From positions 1 through 32,452 of the forward strand of contig JAPYPR010000021.1 of the NCBI GenBank assembly GCA_029937545.1: DNA of 32,452 nt, given 5' to 3'. The notes under the pieces are model-generated. The model was not told the DNA's origin. It did not search any database and worked only from the letters and a program-made list of their open reading frames with translations. This document shows, piece after piece, positions 11,562-19,670 of the stretch. The DNA is from Erythrobacter sp. GTDB taxonomy: Bacteria; Pseudomonadota; Alphaproteobacteria; Sphingomonadales; Sphingomonadaceae. Position 1 is the first letter of the stretch; each line of letters starts with the position of its first letter. The translations under genes and the position numbers were made by a program.

Positions 11562-13018
11562 TCGGTGAGCCTCAGATTGCCGATACCGCGACCGATCGAC
11601 TCGAAGACTTCTTCGAGATCGCTGCCATCGCTGGTCTTGAAGTGCGAATCGCTGGTGGCGCAGGTCTTGATGTCGTCTGTGTCGGTCACGTCGAGGGCGA
11701 TCACCCAGACCGTGACTTTCATCGACTTGGCCAGCGTGCAGATCGATTTGAAGCGGCTGACGTGCTTCTGGTTCCGGGTGCCGCTTCCCTGCATGCGGTC
11801 GGTATAGCGATCGACACCGTAGGCCGAATAGAGCTTGTCGCCAGTTTCCAGCTTACCGTCGGTCATGAATACGATGTGCTGATTCACCGGATATTGGCCC
11901 CGCTTCTCGGGATTGTCGGACGCGAAGAAGCCGTTCCGCGACACGAAACGCAGGCCCCACAGCATGCCGATGTCGTGATAGGTGCCACCGGTAACGCGGG
12001 CCGTTGCCGCGCTGATGGCGTTGTTGAACGTCGTCTCGTTTGCGTACTCGCGTAAAGTGGTCGCTTCCGACGGGCAACCGACTTGATTTTGGCCGTTCTG
12101 CACGCCTGGATCGTAACGCCCGAATTGCATAGCGGAGTCGTTGCCGTTTGCCGGAGTGCCATCGACATCCTGCAATGTCACCGTATCGGCGTATTCGATC
12201 GGATTGCTGCTGTACCCATCGGACGCGCGTTCTTCGATGCAGGCGTCTCCACTGGTCCGGAAGCCTTGGCGGTTGCCGCCCGAATTTCCGCCGCCGTTTC
12301 CGACGTTCCAGCTCGAAGCGTTTATGTGGACTGTTTTCAAATTGTAGAAATTGCGGCCATCGACATAGTCCTGGTTGACCAAGATATCCCTGTTTCTAAG
12401 CGACCGGCCTACATTCACTGTATGCGAATACGGCACAATACCATAGCGCGTGGTCGAGCCATCGTTGGTGTCGAGCGCGCGGAACAGGCCCGAGGCACCC
12501 GTCCTGAGCTTCGAAATCTTGGAGCCACCCCCGGTCGACGGCGTATCGTTCATCGATCCGGTCACGTCGAGCACCATCACGATGTCGTTGTGGCCAAGGT
12601 CCTTCTTGGCGTTGCAAGTGACGGCGATCGAGATCTCGGAAAAGCCGAACACGCGCATCAGCGAAGTGGGAATATTGGCCGAGGCCGTCCCCTTGAGCTC
12701 GGACACCGTAGAACTGTTCTGCACTACGTCGAATTTCAGCTTTTTGGCGTTGTAAAGTCCCGCGGGATAGTTGAAATCGAAGAACTCCTTGGCCTGACCC
12801 TTTTCGGAAGGACCGAACTGGATGCCGGACATAGACTGGCGACCGGCCAAGACCCCGGCGTCGCAAGCCTTCTGCAGCTTGGAACGCGCCATATAAGCGA
12901 TGCTGATGTCCATCGCGCCGCCGACAAGACCGATCAATGGGAAGATTCCCATGGCGAAAAGCGGCAATACATTGCCCGCTTCATCATTGACGAGCCTTCG
13001 CAGGAACTGACGGCACAT
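11558..13018 (-). CDS. tadG: TadG-like von Willebrand A pilus assembly protein
   Basis: A 486-aa protein with a single amino-terminal membrane segment after EAGNVLPLFAMGIFPLIG, the Tad pseudopilin-type signal, followed by an exported von Willebrand A domain. The metal-site motif is DVTGSM near residue 155 (DxT/SxS form) and a later HIVFMTDG strand fits the fold. TadG-type proteins anchor or regulate Flp pili at the envelope. ATG 13018 is chosen because AGGGGAA lies just upstream on the minus strand; the open frame runs 33 codons further but through an AT-rich region. It is the first gene of a three-gene coupled operon. The core tad/cpa secretion genes are not in this window. Confidence 0.9.
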   Translation of the reverse strand: MCRQFLRRLVNDEAGNVLPLFAMGIFPLIGLVGGAMDISIAYMARSKLQKACDAGVLAGRQSMSGIQFGPSEKGQAKEFFDFNYPAGLYNAKKLKFDVVQNSSTVSELKGTASANIPTSLMRVFGFSEISIAVTCNAKKDLGHNDIVMVLDVTGSMNDTPSTGGGSKISKLRTGASGLFRALDTNDGSTTRYGIVPYSHTVNVGRSLRNRDILVNQDYVDGRNFYNLKTVHINASSWNVGNGGGNSGGNRQGFRTSGDACIEERASDGYSSNPIEYADTVTLQDVDGTPANGNDSAMQFGRYDPGVQNGQNQVGCPSEATTLREYANETTFNNAISAATARVTGGTYHDIGMLWGLRFVSRNGFFASDNPEKRGQYPVNQHIVFMTDGKLETGDKLYSAYGVDRYTDRMQGSGTRNQKHVSRFKSICTLAKSMKVTVWVIALDVTDTDDIKTCATSDSHFKTSDGSDLEEVFESIGRGIGNLRLTE

Positions 13019-13304
13019 AAAATTCCCCTGTCTATTACCTAAGGGAATACCGCAAATACCATAGCAAATGTGTGATAATGATGGTGAATAATGATAGGAG
13101 AAATAGGGTAAAGGCAAAATTTAGATTTACGCTATCAAGGCAGAGAAACTCGGCGTTTCTCGCTCTGTCCAGTTCCTGTTCTACAGCCTCATTCACTCTC
13201 TCCATTTGCATCGCCCTCGCGCATCGACCACAGACGAATCGGTATGTATCTTGATTTCTTCTAAAGGTGCGTTATCTCTGTAACACACGCATCAGGAGAT
13301 AGCC
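13019..13304. promoter_or_regulatory. AT-rich divergent control region between tadG and ybjQ-like gene
   Basis: A 286-base region without a credible gene, clearly richer in A+T than its surroundings. For tadG (minus strand) a TATCAT-like -10 box lies at 13091-13096 with TTGCCT about 15 bases upstream, leaving a leader of roughly 65 nt. Short GATAATGATGG/GAATAATGATAG near-repeats occur at about 13073-13098 and could be a binding site. On the plus side AGGAGATA at 13293-13300 is the ribosome site of the YbjQ-like gene. Exact promoter boxes are tentative. Confidence 0.4.
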
Positions 13305-13652
13305 ATGCCCCCACACTGGAAAGACGCGCGCGGCGTGATCGTTACGACGACGCCGACCATCGAAGGACAGCCGATCCAGGAATATCGCGGCATCGTCACT
13401 GGTGAGGTGATTGTCGGTGCCAACCTCTTTCGCGACCTGTTCGCCAATATCCGCGACATCGTCGGCGGGCGCTCGGGGAGCTACGAACGCATCCTCGCCG
13501 ATGCGCGCGAGCAGGCGATCCAGGAATTGCAGGCGGAAGCGGCCAGCCGCGGCGGCAATGCCGTGGTCGGCATCGACCTCGATTACGAGGTGATCGGCGA
13601 TACCGGCTCGATGCTGATGGTCAGCGCCAGCGGCACGGCGGTAAAGGTCTGA
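13305..13652 (+). CDS. YbjQ/UPF0145 family protein
   Basis: A 115-aa protein of the UPF0145 (YbjQ) family, recognised from [22 protein letters not shown], the [18 protein letters not shown] helix and [16 protein letters not shown]. Family members form small pentameric rings and have been described as putative heavy-metal-binding, but no firm function is known. Start supported by AGGAGATA five bases upstream. It ends one base before the convergent CPBP protease gene. Confidence 0.88.
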   Translation: MPPHWKDARGVIVTTTPTIEGQPIQEYRGIVTGEVIVGANLFRDLFANIRDIVGGRSGSYERILADAREQAIQELQAEAASRGGNAVVGIDLDYEVIGDTGSMLMVSASGTAVKV

Positions 13653-13653
13653 G

Positions 13654-14427
13654 CTAGGCGGCAGCCTGTCCTGCAAGCAGGACGAGGCCGATGAAGGTGC
13701 CGTTGTGAAGCGTGTGTAGCAGAATGCTCGCCCACAGCCCGTAGTTCACGCGGATGTAGCCCAGGATCGCGCCCGTCGCGAATTGCGGCAGCACGAGGGG
13801 CAGGGCCATGACCATCTGTTCCGCCGGGAAGTTGAAGATGTGGATGAGCGAGAACGCGAGCGTGCTGAGCCAAAAGAACAGCGGGAAGAGCCGCTGGAAC
13901 CAGTCCATCGCATTGCGTTTGCGCAAGGCGTAGATCGTTATCAGCGCGACTACAGCGGCGACCAGTACTCCAATCAAAGCACCAAGCCAGATTTCTCCCA
14001 AGCCTTCTCCTGGAAATGCAGACGCTATAGCCACCGCGACCAGTGCGGCCGGGATTGCAAGAACGATCGCGAGGACATGACCCGGCCGCCCGGAAAGCCA
14101 GCCGCGGAATGCAATTTCCTCGGATAATGGTGCAACCACGACTGCGGCAAACACAAGTGCCGCTGTCATTTCCATTCCGGAAAGCGCCGTCTCCGGCAGC
14201 TCAGTCCCCGCAGCCATCACGATGCCCGCGATCGCCAGCAGCGCCAGCATGATCGCGAAATCGAGAAGTAGCAGCCGTAGTGTCGCCAAGAGGCTGGCCA
14301 TGCGCGGCATCGGTGCGCGTGGGGGTAGGGTCGGTCGCTTGAGGAAGCGGCCGAACTGGCGCCATTCGCCCACGATCGAACCGGCGGGCGCGATCGCGCC
14401 GCTTGCACTTGTGGTCACTGCATCCAT
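13654..14427 (-). CDS. CPBP family intramembrane glutamic endopeptidase
   Basis: A 257-aa multi-pass membrane protein of the CAAX-protease/bacteriocin-processing (CPBP, Abi) family. About seven hydrophobic segments are present. The catalytic motifs are visible: EEIAFR (EExxxR) in [20 protein letters not shown] (FxxxH), and HTLHN near the end. Substrate is unknown; relatives cleave prenylated or small secreted peptides or act in stress responses. The frame is open 94 codons upstream across the yebC start; ATG 14427 is chosen because it gives the normal short cytoplasmic start and clears the divergent yebC gene by 67 bases. Confidence 0.85.
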   Translation of the reverse strand: MDAVTTSASGAIAPAGSIVGEWRQFGRFLKRPTLPPRAPMPRMASLLATLRLLLLDFAIMLALLAIAGIVMAAGTELPETALSGMEMTAALVFAAVVVAPLSEEIAFRGWLSGRPGHVLAIVLAIPAALVAVAIASAFPGEGLGEIWLGALIGVLVAAVVALITIYALRKRNAMDWFQRLFPLFFWLSTLAFSLIHIFNFPAEQMVMALPLVLPQFATGAILGYIRVNYGLWASILLHTLHNGTFIGLVLLAGQAAA

Positions 14428-14494
14428 GCGGCTAAGGCTGCCCCCTGATTCCACCGAGGTGGGTTCCCACCACAGCATTGCAAAAAGCGACACC

Positions 14495-15241
14495 ATGGCA
14501 GGCCATTCCAAATTCAAGAACATCATGCATCGCAAGGGCGCGCAGGACAAGAAGCGCAGTGCGATGTTCTCCAAACTGTCCCGCGAAATTACCGTCGCGG
14601 CCAAGATGGGCATGCCCGATCCGGACATGAATCCGCGCCTGCGGCTGGCGGTCAACGCGGCGAAATCGCAGTCGATGCCCAAGGACAATATCCAACGCGC
14701 GATCGACAAGGCGAGCGCGCAGGACGGCGAAAATTACGAGGAAGTGCGGTACGAAGGCTATGGCCCGGGCGGCAGCGCGATCATCGTCGAGGCGCTGACC
14801 GACAACCGCAACCGCACGGCCACCAGCATCCGCACCGCCTTCAGCAAGAACGGAGGCAACCTCGGCACCGAGGGCAGCGTGGCGCATGGGTTCGAGCGGC
14901 TCGGCCTGATCATCTATCCGGCGGACGCGGGCAGCGAGGACGCGGTGCTCGAGGCGGCGATGGAAGCCGGCGCCGATGACATCGCCTCGACCGATGACGG
15001 CCACGAAATCTGGACCGCGGCGGAAGATCTGCACCAGGTGTCCAGCGACCTCGAAAAGGCGCTGGGCGAGGCGGAAACCGTGAAGCTGGCATGGAAGCCC
15101 AATCTCACCGTCGACATGGACGAGAAGAACGCCGCGACGCTGCTCAAGCTGATCGACACGCTCGACGATGACGACGACGTGCAGACCGTATGGGGCAATT
15201 ACGACATCTCCGACGAGGTGATGGATAAGCTGGAGGCGTGA
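14495..15241 (+). CDS. yebC: YebC/PmpR family regulator or translation factor
   Basis: A 248-aa YebC-family protein, beginning with the invariant [20 protein letters not shown]; further blocks are [21 protein letters not shown] and [11 protein letters not shown]. The family was first described as DNA-binding regulators; recent work links members to relief of ribosome stalling at proline runs. In many bacteria yebC lies beside ruvC, as it does here, suggesting an old linkage. An open frame extends upstream over the divergent CPBP gene, but the conserved amino terminus fixes the start at 14495. Confidence 0.96.
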   Translation: MAGHSKFKNIMHRKGAQDKKRSAMFSKLSREITVAAKMGMPDPDMNPRLRLAVNAAKSQSMPKDNIQRAIDKASAQDGENYEEVRYEGYGPGGSAIIVEALTDNRNRTATSIRTAFSKNGGNLGTEGSVAHGFERLGLIIYPADAGSEDAVLEAAMEAGADDIASTDDGHEIWTAAEDLHQVSSDLEKALGEAETVKLAWKPNLTVDMDEKNAATLLKLIDTLDDDDDVQTVWGNYDISDEVMDKLEA

Positions 15242-15255
15242 ATTTTGTGGCGTGC

Positions 15256-15386
15256 GGTCAGGACATCCGTCCTGACCTTGCTGTTCCATCCCGCTCCCCC
15301 ACCCGACCACCCACGGCACTATATTGTTTGGGTGGCCGGGTGGGGGAGCGGGATGGAACAGCCGCAAGACTTCGACGGATGTCGAA
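15256..15386. repeat. Nested palindromic element between yebC and ruvC
   Basis: Three nested inverted repeats. (1) GGTCAGGAC-ATCC-GTCCTGACC at 15256-15277, perfect 9-bp stem. (2) 15281-15313 against 15329-15361: 33-bp arms with one mismatch around a 15-base loop; arms begin CTGTTCCATCCCGC. (3) TTCGAC-GGAT-GTCGAA at 15371-15386, whose GACGGATGTC also complements GACATCCGTC in element 1, so the whole 131 bases can fold as one long interrupted stem. It follows the yebC stop by 14 bases. No coding potential is seen; it could be a REP/MITE-like repeat and may also end yebC transcription, although no T-run follows. Confidence 0.85.
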
Positions 15387-15432
15387 GGCCCAGCCAACAA
15401 AAACCTGGCTCAGGTGCAATTCGGAGACAACC

Positions 15433-15522
15433 ATGCGCGACTGGGCCATCGCCGGAGTATTGGGAGCCTGCTTCCTGCTGGCGATCGCGTGGCGGCTCGG
15501 CTGGCTGATCGGGTTGTCGTGA
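15433..15522 (+). CDS. Possible 29-aa single-pass membrane peptide
   Basis: A short open frame beginning MRDWAIAGVLGACFLL with a single hydrophobic stretch and ending WLIGLS. GGAG at 15423-15426 gives a fair ribosome site 6 bases before the ATG, and codon third positions are mostly G or C. It sits between the palindromic element and ruvC and ends 13 bases before ruvC, so it may be the first gene of a ruvC transcript. I do not recognise a family. The upstream extension of this frame runs through the palindrome and is not credible. Confidence 0.4.
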   Translation: MRDWAIAGVLGACFLLAIAWRLGWLIGLS

Positions 15523-15535
15523 ACGAGCATAGCGC

Positions 15536-16009
15536 ATGATGATCCTCGGTCTCGACCCTTCGCTCAGCTGCACCGGCTGGGGCGTAATCCGCGCAGAAGG
15601 CTCGCGCGTCTCCCATGTCGCGAACGGACAGGTTCCGACCGACGCCAAGGCTCCGATAACCGAGCGGCTGGCCGCGTTGCAGTCGGCGCTGGCCGCGGTC
15701 ATAGCCGCACACCGGCCCGACCGCGCGGCGGCGGAAGAAATCTTCGTCAACAAGAACCCGCAATCGACGCTCAAGCTGGCGCAGGCGCGCGGCGCGGTAC
15801 TGGCGGCGTGTGGCGCGGCTGGCCTGACTGTAAACGAACACGCGGCGCGGCTGGTGAAGAAGGCGGTGGTCGGCACGGGCGGGGCCGACAAGACGCAGGT
15901 CCAGGCGATGCTGAAAGTCTTGCTGCCCGGCGCGCGGATTGTAGGCGCCGACGCAGCCGATGCTCTTGCAGTGGCCATAGCCGACGCGCATCTCGTTCAC
16001 CGTTTCTGA
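15536..16009 (+). CDS. ruvC: Holliday junction resolvase RuvC
   Basis: Endonuclease that resolves Holliday junctions during recombination and repair, 157 aa, normal for the family. All four acidic catalytic positions can be placed: Asp in LGLDPSL near residue 7, Glu in AAAEEIFVNKNP near 66, and the Asp pair in GADAADALAVA near 138-141. Two ATG codons (15536 and 15539) are adjacent; either may start. In many genomes ruvC is followed by ruvA and ruvB, but here an ArsC/Spx-like gene follows, so the other Ruv subunits are encoded elsewhere. Confidence 0.95.
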   Translation: MMILGLDPSLSCTGWGVIRAEGSRVSHVANGQVPTDAKAPITERLAALQSALAAVIAAHRPDRAAAEEIFVNKNPQSTLKLAQARGAVLAACGAAGLTVNEHAARLVKKAVVGTGGADKTQVQAMLKVLLPGARIVGADAADALAVAIADAHLVHRF

Positions 16010-16025
16010 TGGAGTCCGCAACACC

Positions 16026-16370
16026 ATGATCCACCTCTACGGCATTCCCAATTGCGACACGGTCAAGAAAGCGCGCAAGTGGCTCGACGTGCAAGGGCTC
16101 GACTACACCTTTCATGATTACAAGAAGGAAGGTGCCGATCCCGATAAGCTGGCCGCATGGATCGATGCGGAGGGCGTCGACACCGTGCTGAACCGGCGCG
16201 GCACGACCTGGCGCAAGCTGTCGGATGCGGAAAAGGCCGATGTGGACGCGGCCAAGGCTGTCACATTGCTGCAGGCCAACCCGAGCATGATCAAGCGGCC
16301 GGTGGTCGAACACCCCGGTGGCCTGCTGGTCGGTTTTTCGGAAGGCGCGTGGGCGGCGGCCCTTCAGTAA
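16026..16370 (+). CDS. ArsC/Spx-fold (YffB-like) thioredoxin-fold protein
   Basis: A 114-aa thioredoxin-fold protein: LYGIPNCDTVKKARKWL places a single catalytic-type Cys near residue 10, and IKRPVV with GFSEGAW near the end complete the pattern of the YffB/Spx/ArsC family. A conserved Arg-Arg-Gly (NRRGTTWRKL) is present. Despite the family name there is no arsR, arsB or acr gene nearby, and YffB-type members are thought to act with glutathione rather than in arsenic resistance. It follows ruvC by 16 bases, probably in one transcript. Its stop overlaps the end of the small minus-strand gene by 7 bases. Confidence 0.88.
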   Translation: MIHLYGIPNCDTVKKARKWLDVQGLDYTFHDYKKEGADPDKLAAWIDAEGVDTVLNRRGTTWRKLSDAEKADVDAAKAVTLLQANPSMIKRPVVEHPGGLLVGFSEGAWAAALQ

Positions 16371-16531
16371 CCGCTGCCAGCGCCCCAGCCGTCGTGCGAA
16401 TTGCCGGTCAACCCGCGCGCATTCTCGTTCGAGGCGCTGGTTACCATGCGTTTCACCGAAGACAGGTTTTCGCCCGATCCGTACACCAGGCCAAGGACGA
16501 CCATCGTCGCTAGGAGGAGTTTCTTGATCAT
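16364..16531 (-). CDS. Small exported or membrane protein of unknown family
   Basis: A 55-aa open frame, MIKKLLLATMVVLGLVYGSG then a polar tail ending NENARGLTGNSHDGWGAGSGY. The start looks like a signal peptide or single anchor, and the tail is Gly/Asn/Ser-rich. Support for being real: about 80% G or C at third codon positions, as in neighbouring genes, and it fills an otherwise empty 160-base gap between the ArsC-like gene and glpQ. Against it: no ribosome site is visible before the ATG. Its ATG at 16531-16529 overlaps the proposed glpQ start at 16530 on the other strand, so the two genes start head to head. I do not recognise the family. Confidence 0.6.
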   Translation of the reverse strand: MIKKLLLATMVVLGLVYGSGENLSSVKRMVTSASNENARGLTGNSHDGWGAGSGY

Positions 16532-17597
16532 GATGCGGCAGAGTGCAGGAGCGCTCGTTAAATGTTTTTTAACGCTCATCCTTGCCGGCGCGGCAACCAT
16601 AAGCTGGGCGCAGGACGGCGACATGCTGGTCATCGCCCATCGCGGCGCGAGCGGGGAGAGGCCCGAGCATACGCTGGCGGCCTATGAACGCGCGATCGAC
16701 CAGGGCGCGGACTACATCGAGCCGGACCTCGTGGCGACGAAGGATCTGGTGCTTGTCGCGCGGCACGAGAACGAACTGTCGGAGACGACCGATGTGGCCG
16801 CGCGCGAGGAGTTCGAGGATCGCAAACGGTCCAAGACCATCGACGGGCGGCTCGTCACCGGTTGGTTCGCGGAAGACTTCACCCTCGCCGAGTTGCGCTC
16901 CCTGCGCGCCAAAGAGCGCATCCCTGCGATCCGGCCGACCAACGCCCGCTACGACGGCCTCTATGCAATCCCGACCTTTGCCGAAATCGTGCAGCTGGTC
17001 CGCGCCAAGGAGGTCGAGACCGGGCGGCGCATCGGCCTTTATCCCGAGCTCAAGCACCCGACTTTCCTGTTGCAGGAGGCCGGCATCGACATGGTCGACC
17101 TGCTGGTCACGCAGCTCCGCGCGCTCGATCTCGACGATGCGGACGACCTCGTCTTCGTGCAGAGCTTCGAAGTCGGCGCATTGCGCCGGCTCGACAGCAT
17201 GATCGATGTGCCGCTCGTCCAGCTGGTGATGGCCGAGGGCGGTCCGGCCGACATTCCGGCGACGAGTTACGACGAGATGTTAAGCCCCACCGGTCTGGTC
17301 GACATCACAAGCTATGCCGATGCGATCGGAGCGGATCTGCAATTGATATTCGGGCCCGAAGGTATTCCTTCGGGCCTCGTTGACGAGGCACATCAAGCTG
17401 AGCTGCGGGTTCACGTTTGGACGCTGCGCAAGGAGAATGCCTACCTGCCGCCCGTCCTGCAGCGCGGCGATGCATCAGGCGGGACGGGCGATGTGCCCGG
17501 CATGGTCGATCTGCTTCGGGTGCAGGGCGTCGACGGGGTGTTTACCGACGATCCCGGACTGGTCGTCAGCGCGCTCGCGCAGTTACGAGGTAATTGA
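16530..17597 (+). CDS. glpQ: Secreted glycerophosphodiester phosphodiesterase
   Basis: Hydrolyses glycerophosphodiesters to glycerol-3-phosphate and an alcohol. At 355 aa with a signal peptide (hydrophobic CFLTLILAGAATIS, likely cut after SWAQ or SWA) it matches the periplasmic GlpQ type rather than the shorter cytoplasmic UgpQ type. Motifs: IAHRGASGERPEHTL with the catalytic His-Arg, DYIEPDLVATKD with the Glu-x-Asp metal ligands, the following ARHE, and YPELKHP. Two ATG codons (16530, 16533) and a TTG (16524) are possible starts; AGGAGGAG at 16512-16519 serves all of them. Open frame further upstream overlaps the small minus-strand gene and is not used. The end overlaps convergent ubiG by 32 bases. 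Confidence 0.92.
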   Translation: MMRQSAGALVKCFLTLILAGAATISWAQDGDMLVIAHRGASGERPEHTLAAYERAIDQGADYIEPDLVATKDLVLVARHENELSETTDVAAREEFEDRKRSKTIDGRLVTGWFAEDFTLAELRSLRAKERIPAIRPTNARYDGLYAIPTFAEIVQLVRAKEVETGRRIGLYPELKHPTFLLQEAGIDMVDLLVTQLRALDLDDADDLVFVQSFEVGALRRLDSMIDVPLVQLVMAEGGPADIPATSYDEMLSPTGLVDITSYADAIGADLQLIFGPEGIPSGLVDEAHQAELRVHVWTLRKENAYLPPVLQRGDASGGTGDVPGMVDLLRVQGVDGVFTDDPGLVVSALAQLRGN

Positions 17598-18336
17598 GCG
17601 AGAGATCGTCCGACAAGTGCAGGCCCTTGGTGGGCGAGAAGGCAATCCCCGTCGGCTCGCCCATGTCGAGACCGGCCTCCTCGAGCAACTCGTCCAGTTC
17701 CTCGGGGGTTACGAAATCGTCCCAATGATGCGTACCGCGCGGGATCAGGCCGAAGGTTTCGGCCGCGCCGACCATCAGTAGCCGCGATTGCGGTGTCCGG
17801 TTCGGAGTGGACAGCGCCAGCAAGCCTCCGGGTGCCAGCCGCTTGGCAAGGGCGGCGATAAAGGCGGGCTTGTCGGCAACATGCTCGATCACCTCCATCG
17901 CGGTGACCAAGTCGAAAGTGCCGATGTCGAGCGCACCGATCTCCCCCGCCATGTAGCGGATATCAAGCCCGGCGCCCTCGGCATGGATTGCCGCGGCCGC
18001 GACGTTCTCGGGCGCGGCGTCCACCCCCGTGACGTCCGCCCCGAGCCGCGCTAGCGGTTCGGACAGCAGCCCGGCACCGCAACCGACATCGAGCGCGCTC
18101 TTGCCCGCCAGCGGTTTGCGTGCCTCGATATCGTTCGCCCAATGGAGGTCGATCGCTTCGCGCAGAAATTTCAGCCGGACGGGATTCAGCCGGTGCAGCA
18201 TGGCCGAGGAGCCTTTCGGGTCCCACCAGTCCTTGGCCAGTCCGCCGAAATGCGCTGCCTCGTCGAGGCGGATCGTCCGGGCCGCGTTTGTGTCCGCCGA
18301 AGTTTTGCTACGCGCTTGCGTGGTTGCATCGCTCAT
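17566..18336 (-). CDS. ubiG: Ubiquinone biosynthesis O-methyltransferase UbiG
   Basis: SAM-dependent methyltransferase for both O-methylation steps of ubiquinone synthesis; 256 aa. Motifs: HFGGLAKDWWDPKG at the start typical for UbiG, the SAM-binding ALDVGCGAGLLSEPLARLG, VTGVDAAPENV, TAMEVIEHV, and STPNRT. The long amino-terminal lead of about 20 polar residues is usual in alphaproteobacteria. It is divergent from lysC with 53 bases between starts, an arrangement common in alphaproteobacteria. Confidence 0.95.
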   Translation of the reverse strand: MSDATTQARSKTSADTNAARTIRLDEAAHFGGLAKDWWDPKGSSAMLHRLNPVRLKFLREAIDLHWANDIEARKPLAGKSALDVGCGAGLLSEPLARLGADVTGVDAAPENVAAAAIHAEGAGLDIRYMAGEIGALDIGTFDLVTAMEVIEHVADKPAFIAALAKRLAPGGLLALSTPNRTPQSRLLMVGAAETFGLIPRGTHHWDDFVTPEELDELLEEAGLDMGEPTGIAFSPTKGLHLSDDLSLNYLVTARAR

Positions 18337-18389
18337 GCGCTCTGGCTAGCAGCCTTAGCCCACGCATTCCAGCACGGAGACGCACCCGC

Positions 18390-19670
18390 TTGGCCCGTAT
18401 CGTGATGAAATTCGGCGGCACCTCCATGGCGGGGACCGAGCGCATCCGCCGCGTCGCCAATATCGTGCGCAAGCAGCAGGCACGCGGGCACGAGGTCGCG
18501 GTGGTCGTAAGCGCGATGGCGGGCGAGACCGACCGGCTGGTGAACTTCTGCCGCGAAGCCAATGCGCTCTACGATCCGGCCGAATACGATGTGGTGGTCG
18601 CCAGCGGGGAGCAGGTTACCAGCGGGTTGCTCGCGCTTACGCTGCAATCGCTCGGCTGCAAGGCGCGCAGCTGGCTCGGCTGGCAGCTGCCGGTCCATAC
18701 GATCGAGGCGCATGCCAAGGCGCGCATCGATGACATCGATGCCGAGGCCCTGATCGCCAGCATGAAGGCAGGCGAGATCGCCGTCATCCCGGGCTTTCAG
18801 GGCCTGTCGGACGATGGCCGCATCACCACCCTCGGCCGCGGGGGCTCGGACACCTCGGCTGTAGCCGTGGCGGCGGCGATCGATGCCGACCGCTGCGACA
18901 TCTACACCGATGTCGATGGCGTCTACACCACCGACCCGCGCATCGTCGCCAAGGCGAGGAAGCAGAAGGCGGTGACATACGAGGAAATGCTCGAGCTCGC
19001 TAGCGTCGGGGCCAAGGTGCTCCAGACGCGCTCGGTGGGCCTCGCCATGAAGGAGGGCGTGCGCGTGCAGGTCCTCTCCAGCTTCGTCGGAGAGGATGCC
19101 ATCCCGGCTGACGAACACCCCGGCACGATGATCGTGTCGGAGGAAGAAATGAATGAACTGGTGGAGAAGGGCGATATGGAACGACAGCACGTGACCGGCA
19201 TCGCGCATGACAAGAACGAGGCCAAGGTGATCCTCACCCGCGTGCCCGACAAGCCCGGCGCGGTGGCCCATATCTTCGAACCGCTCGCGCAGGCCAGCAT
19301 CAATGTCGACATGATCATCCAGAACGTCGGGCGCGACAAGGGCGAGACCGACGTGACCTTCACCGTGCCGCAGGCCGACCTCGCCCGTGCGCAGGCCTTG
19401 CTGGAGGACAAGCGCGACGACATCGGCTTCAACCGCCTGATCACCGACAGCAAGATCGCCAAGATCAGCGTTGTCGGCGTGGGAATGAAAAGCCACGCGG
19501 GCGTCGCCGCGACGATGTTCAAGTCGCTTGCCGATCGCGGGATCAACATCCAGGCGATCACCACCAGCGAGATCAAGGTCAGCGTGATGATCGACGAGGA
19601 CGAGACCGAGCTGGCGGTGCGCGTGTTGCACACCGCCTACGAACTCGACGCGGCGGATGAGGCTGCGTGA
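18390..19670 (+). CDS. lysC: Aspartate kinase
   Basis: First enzyme of the aspartate pathway to lysine, threonine and methionine, also feeding diaminopimelate; 426 aa. The kinase domain begins VMKFGGTSMAG and includes LGRGGSDTSAVAVA and the DVDGVYTTDPR block. The carboxy half has two ACT domains (VTGIAHDKNEAKV..., ISVVGVGMKSHAGVA...), so feedback inhibition by lysine and/or threonine is expected. Start at TTG 18390 is preferred because homologues begin M-ARIVMKFGG and GGAG lies at 18376-18379; ATG 18405 is an alternative that would cut four or five conserved residues. The frame is open upstream over ubiG, which is a shadow. The stop overlaps the purT start. Confidence 0.94.
   Translation: MARIVMKFGGTSMAGTERIRRVANIVRKQQARGHEVAVVVSAMAGETDRLVNFCREANALYDPAEYDVVVASGEQVTSGLLALTLQSLGCKARSWLGWQLPVHTIEAHAKARIDDIDAEALIASMKAGEIAVIPGFQGLSDDGRITTLGRGGSDTSAVAVAAAIDADRCDIYTDVDGVYTTDPRIVAKARKQKAVTYEEMLELASVGAKVLQTRSVGLAMKEGVRVQVLSSFVGEDAIPADEHPGTMIVSEEEMNELVEKGDMERQHVTGIAHDKNEAKVILTRVPDKPGAVAHIFEPLAQASINVDMIIQNVGRDKGETDVTFTVPQADLARAQALLEDKRDDIGFNRLITDSKIAKISVVGVGMKSHAGVAATMFKSLADRGINIQAITTSEIKVSVMIDEDETELAVRVLHTAYELDAADEAA

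Noticed and set aside
13671..13688. Short inverted repeat GTCCTGC-AA-GCAGGAC near the ybjQ/CPBP junction as a terminator
   Set aside because: It lies inside the coding end of the CPBP gene and has no T-run.
16026..16370. Arsenic resistance role for the ArsC-like gene
   Set aside because: No other ars gene nearby and the sequence fits the YffB/Spx branch better.
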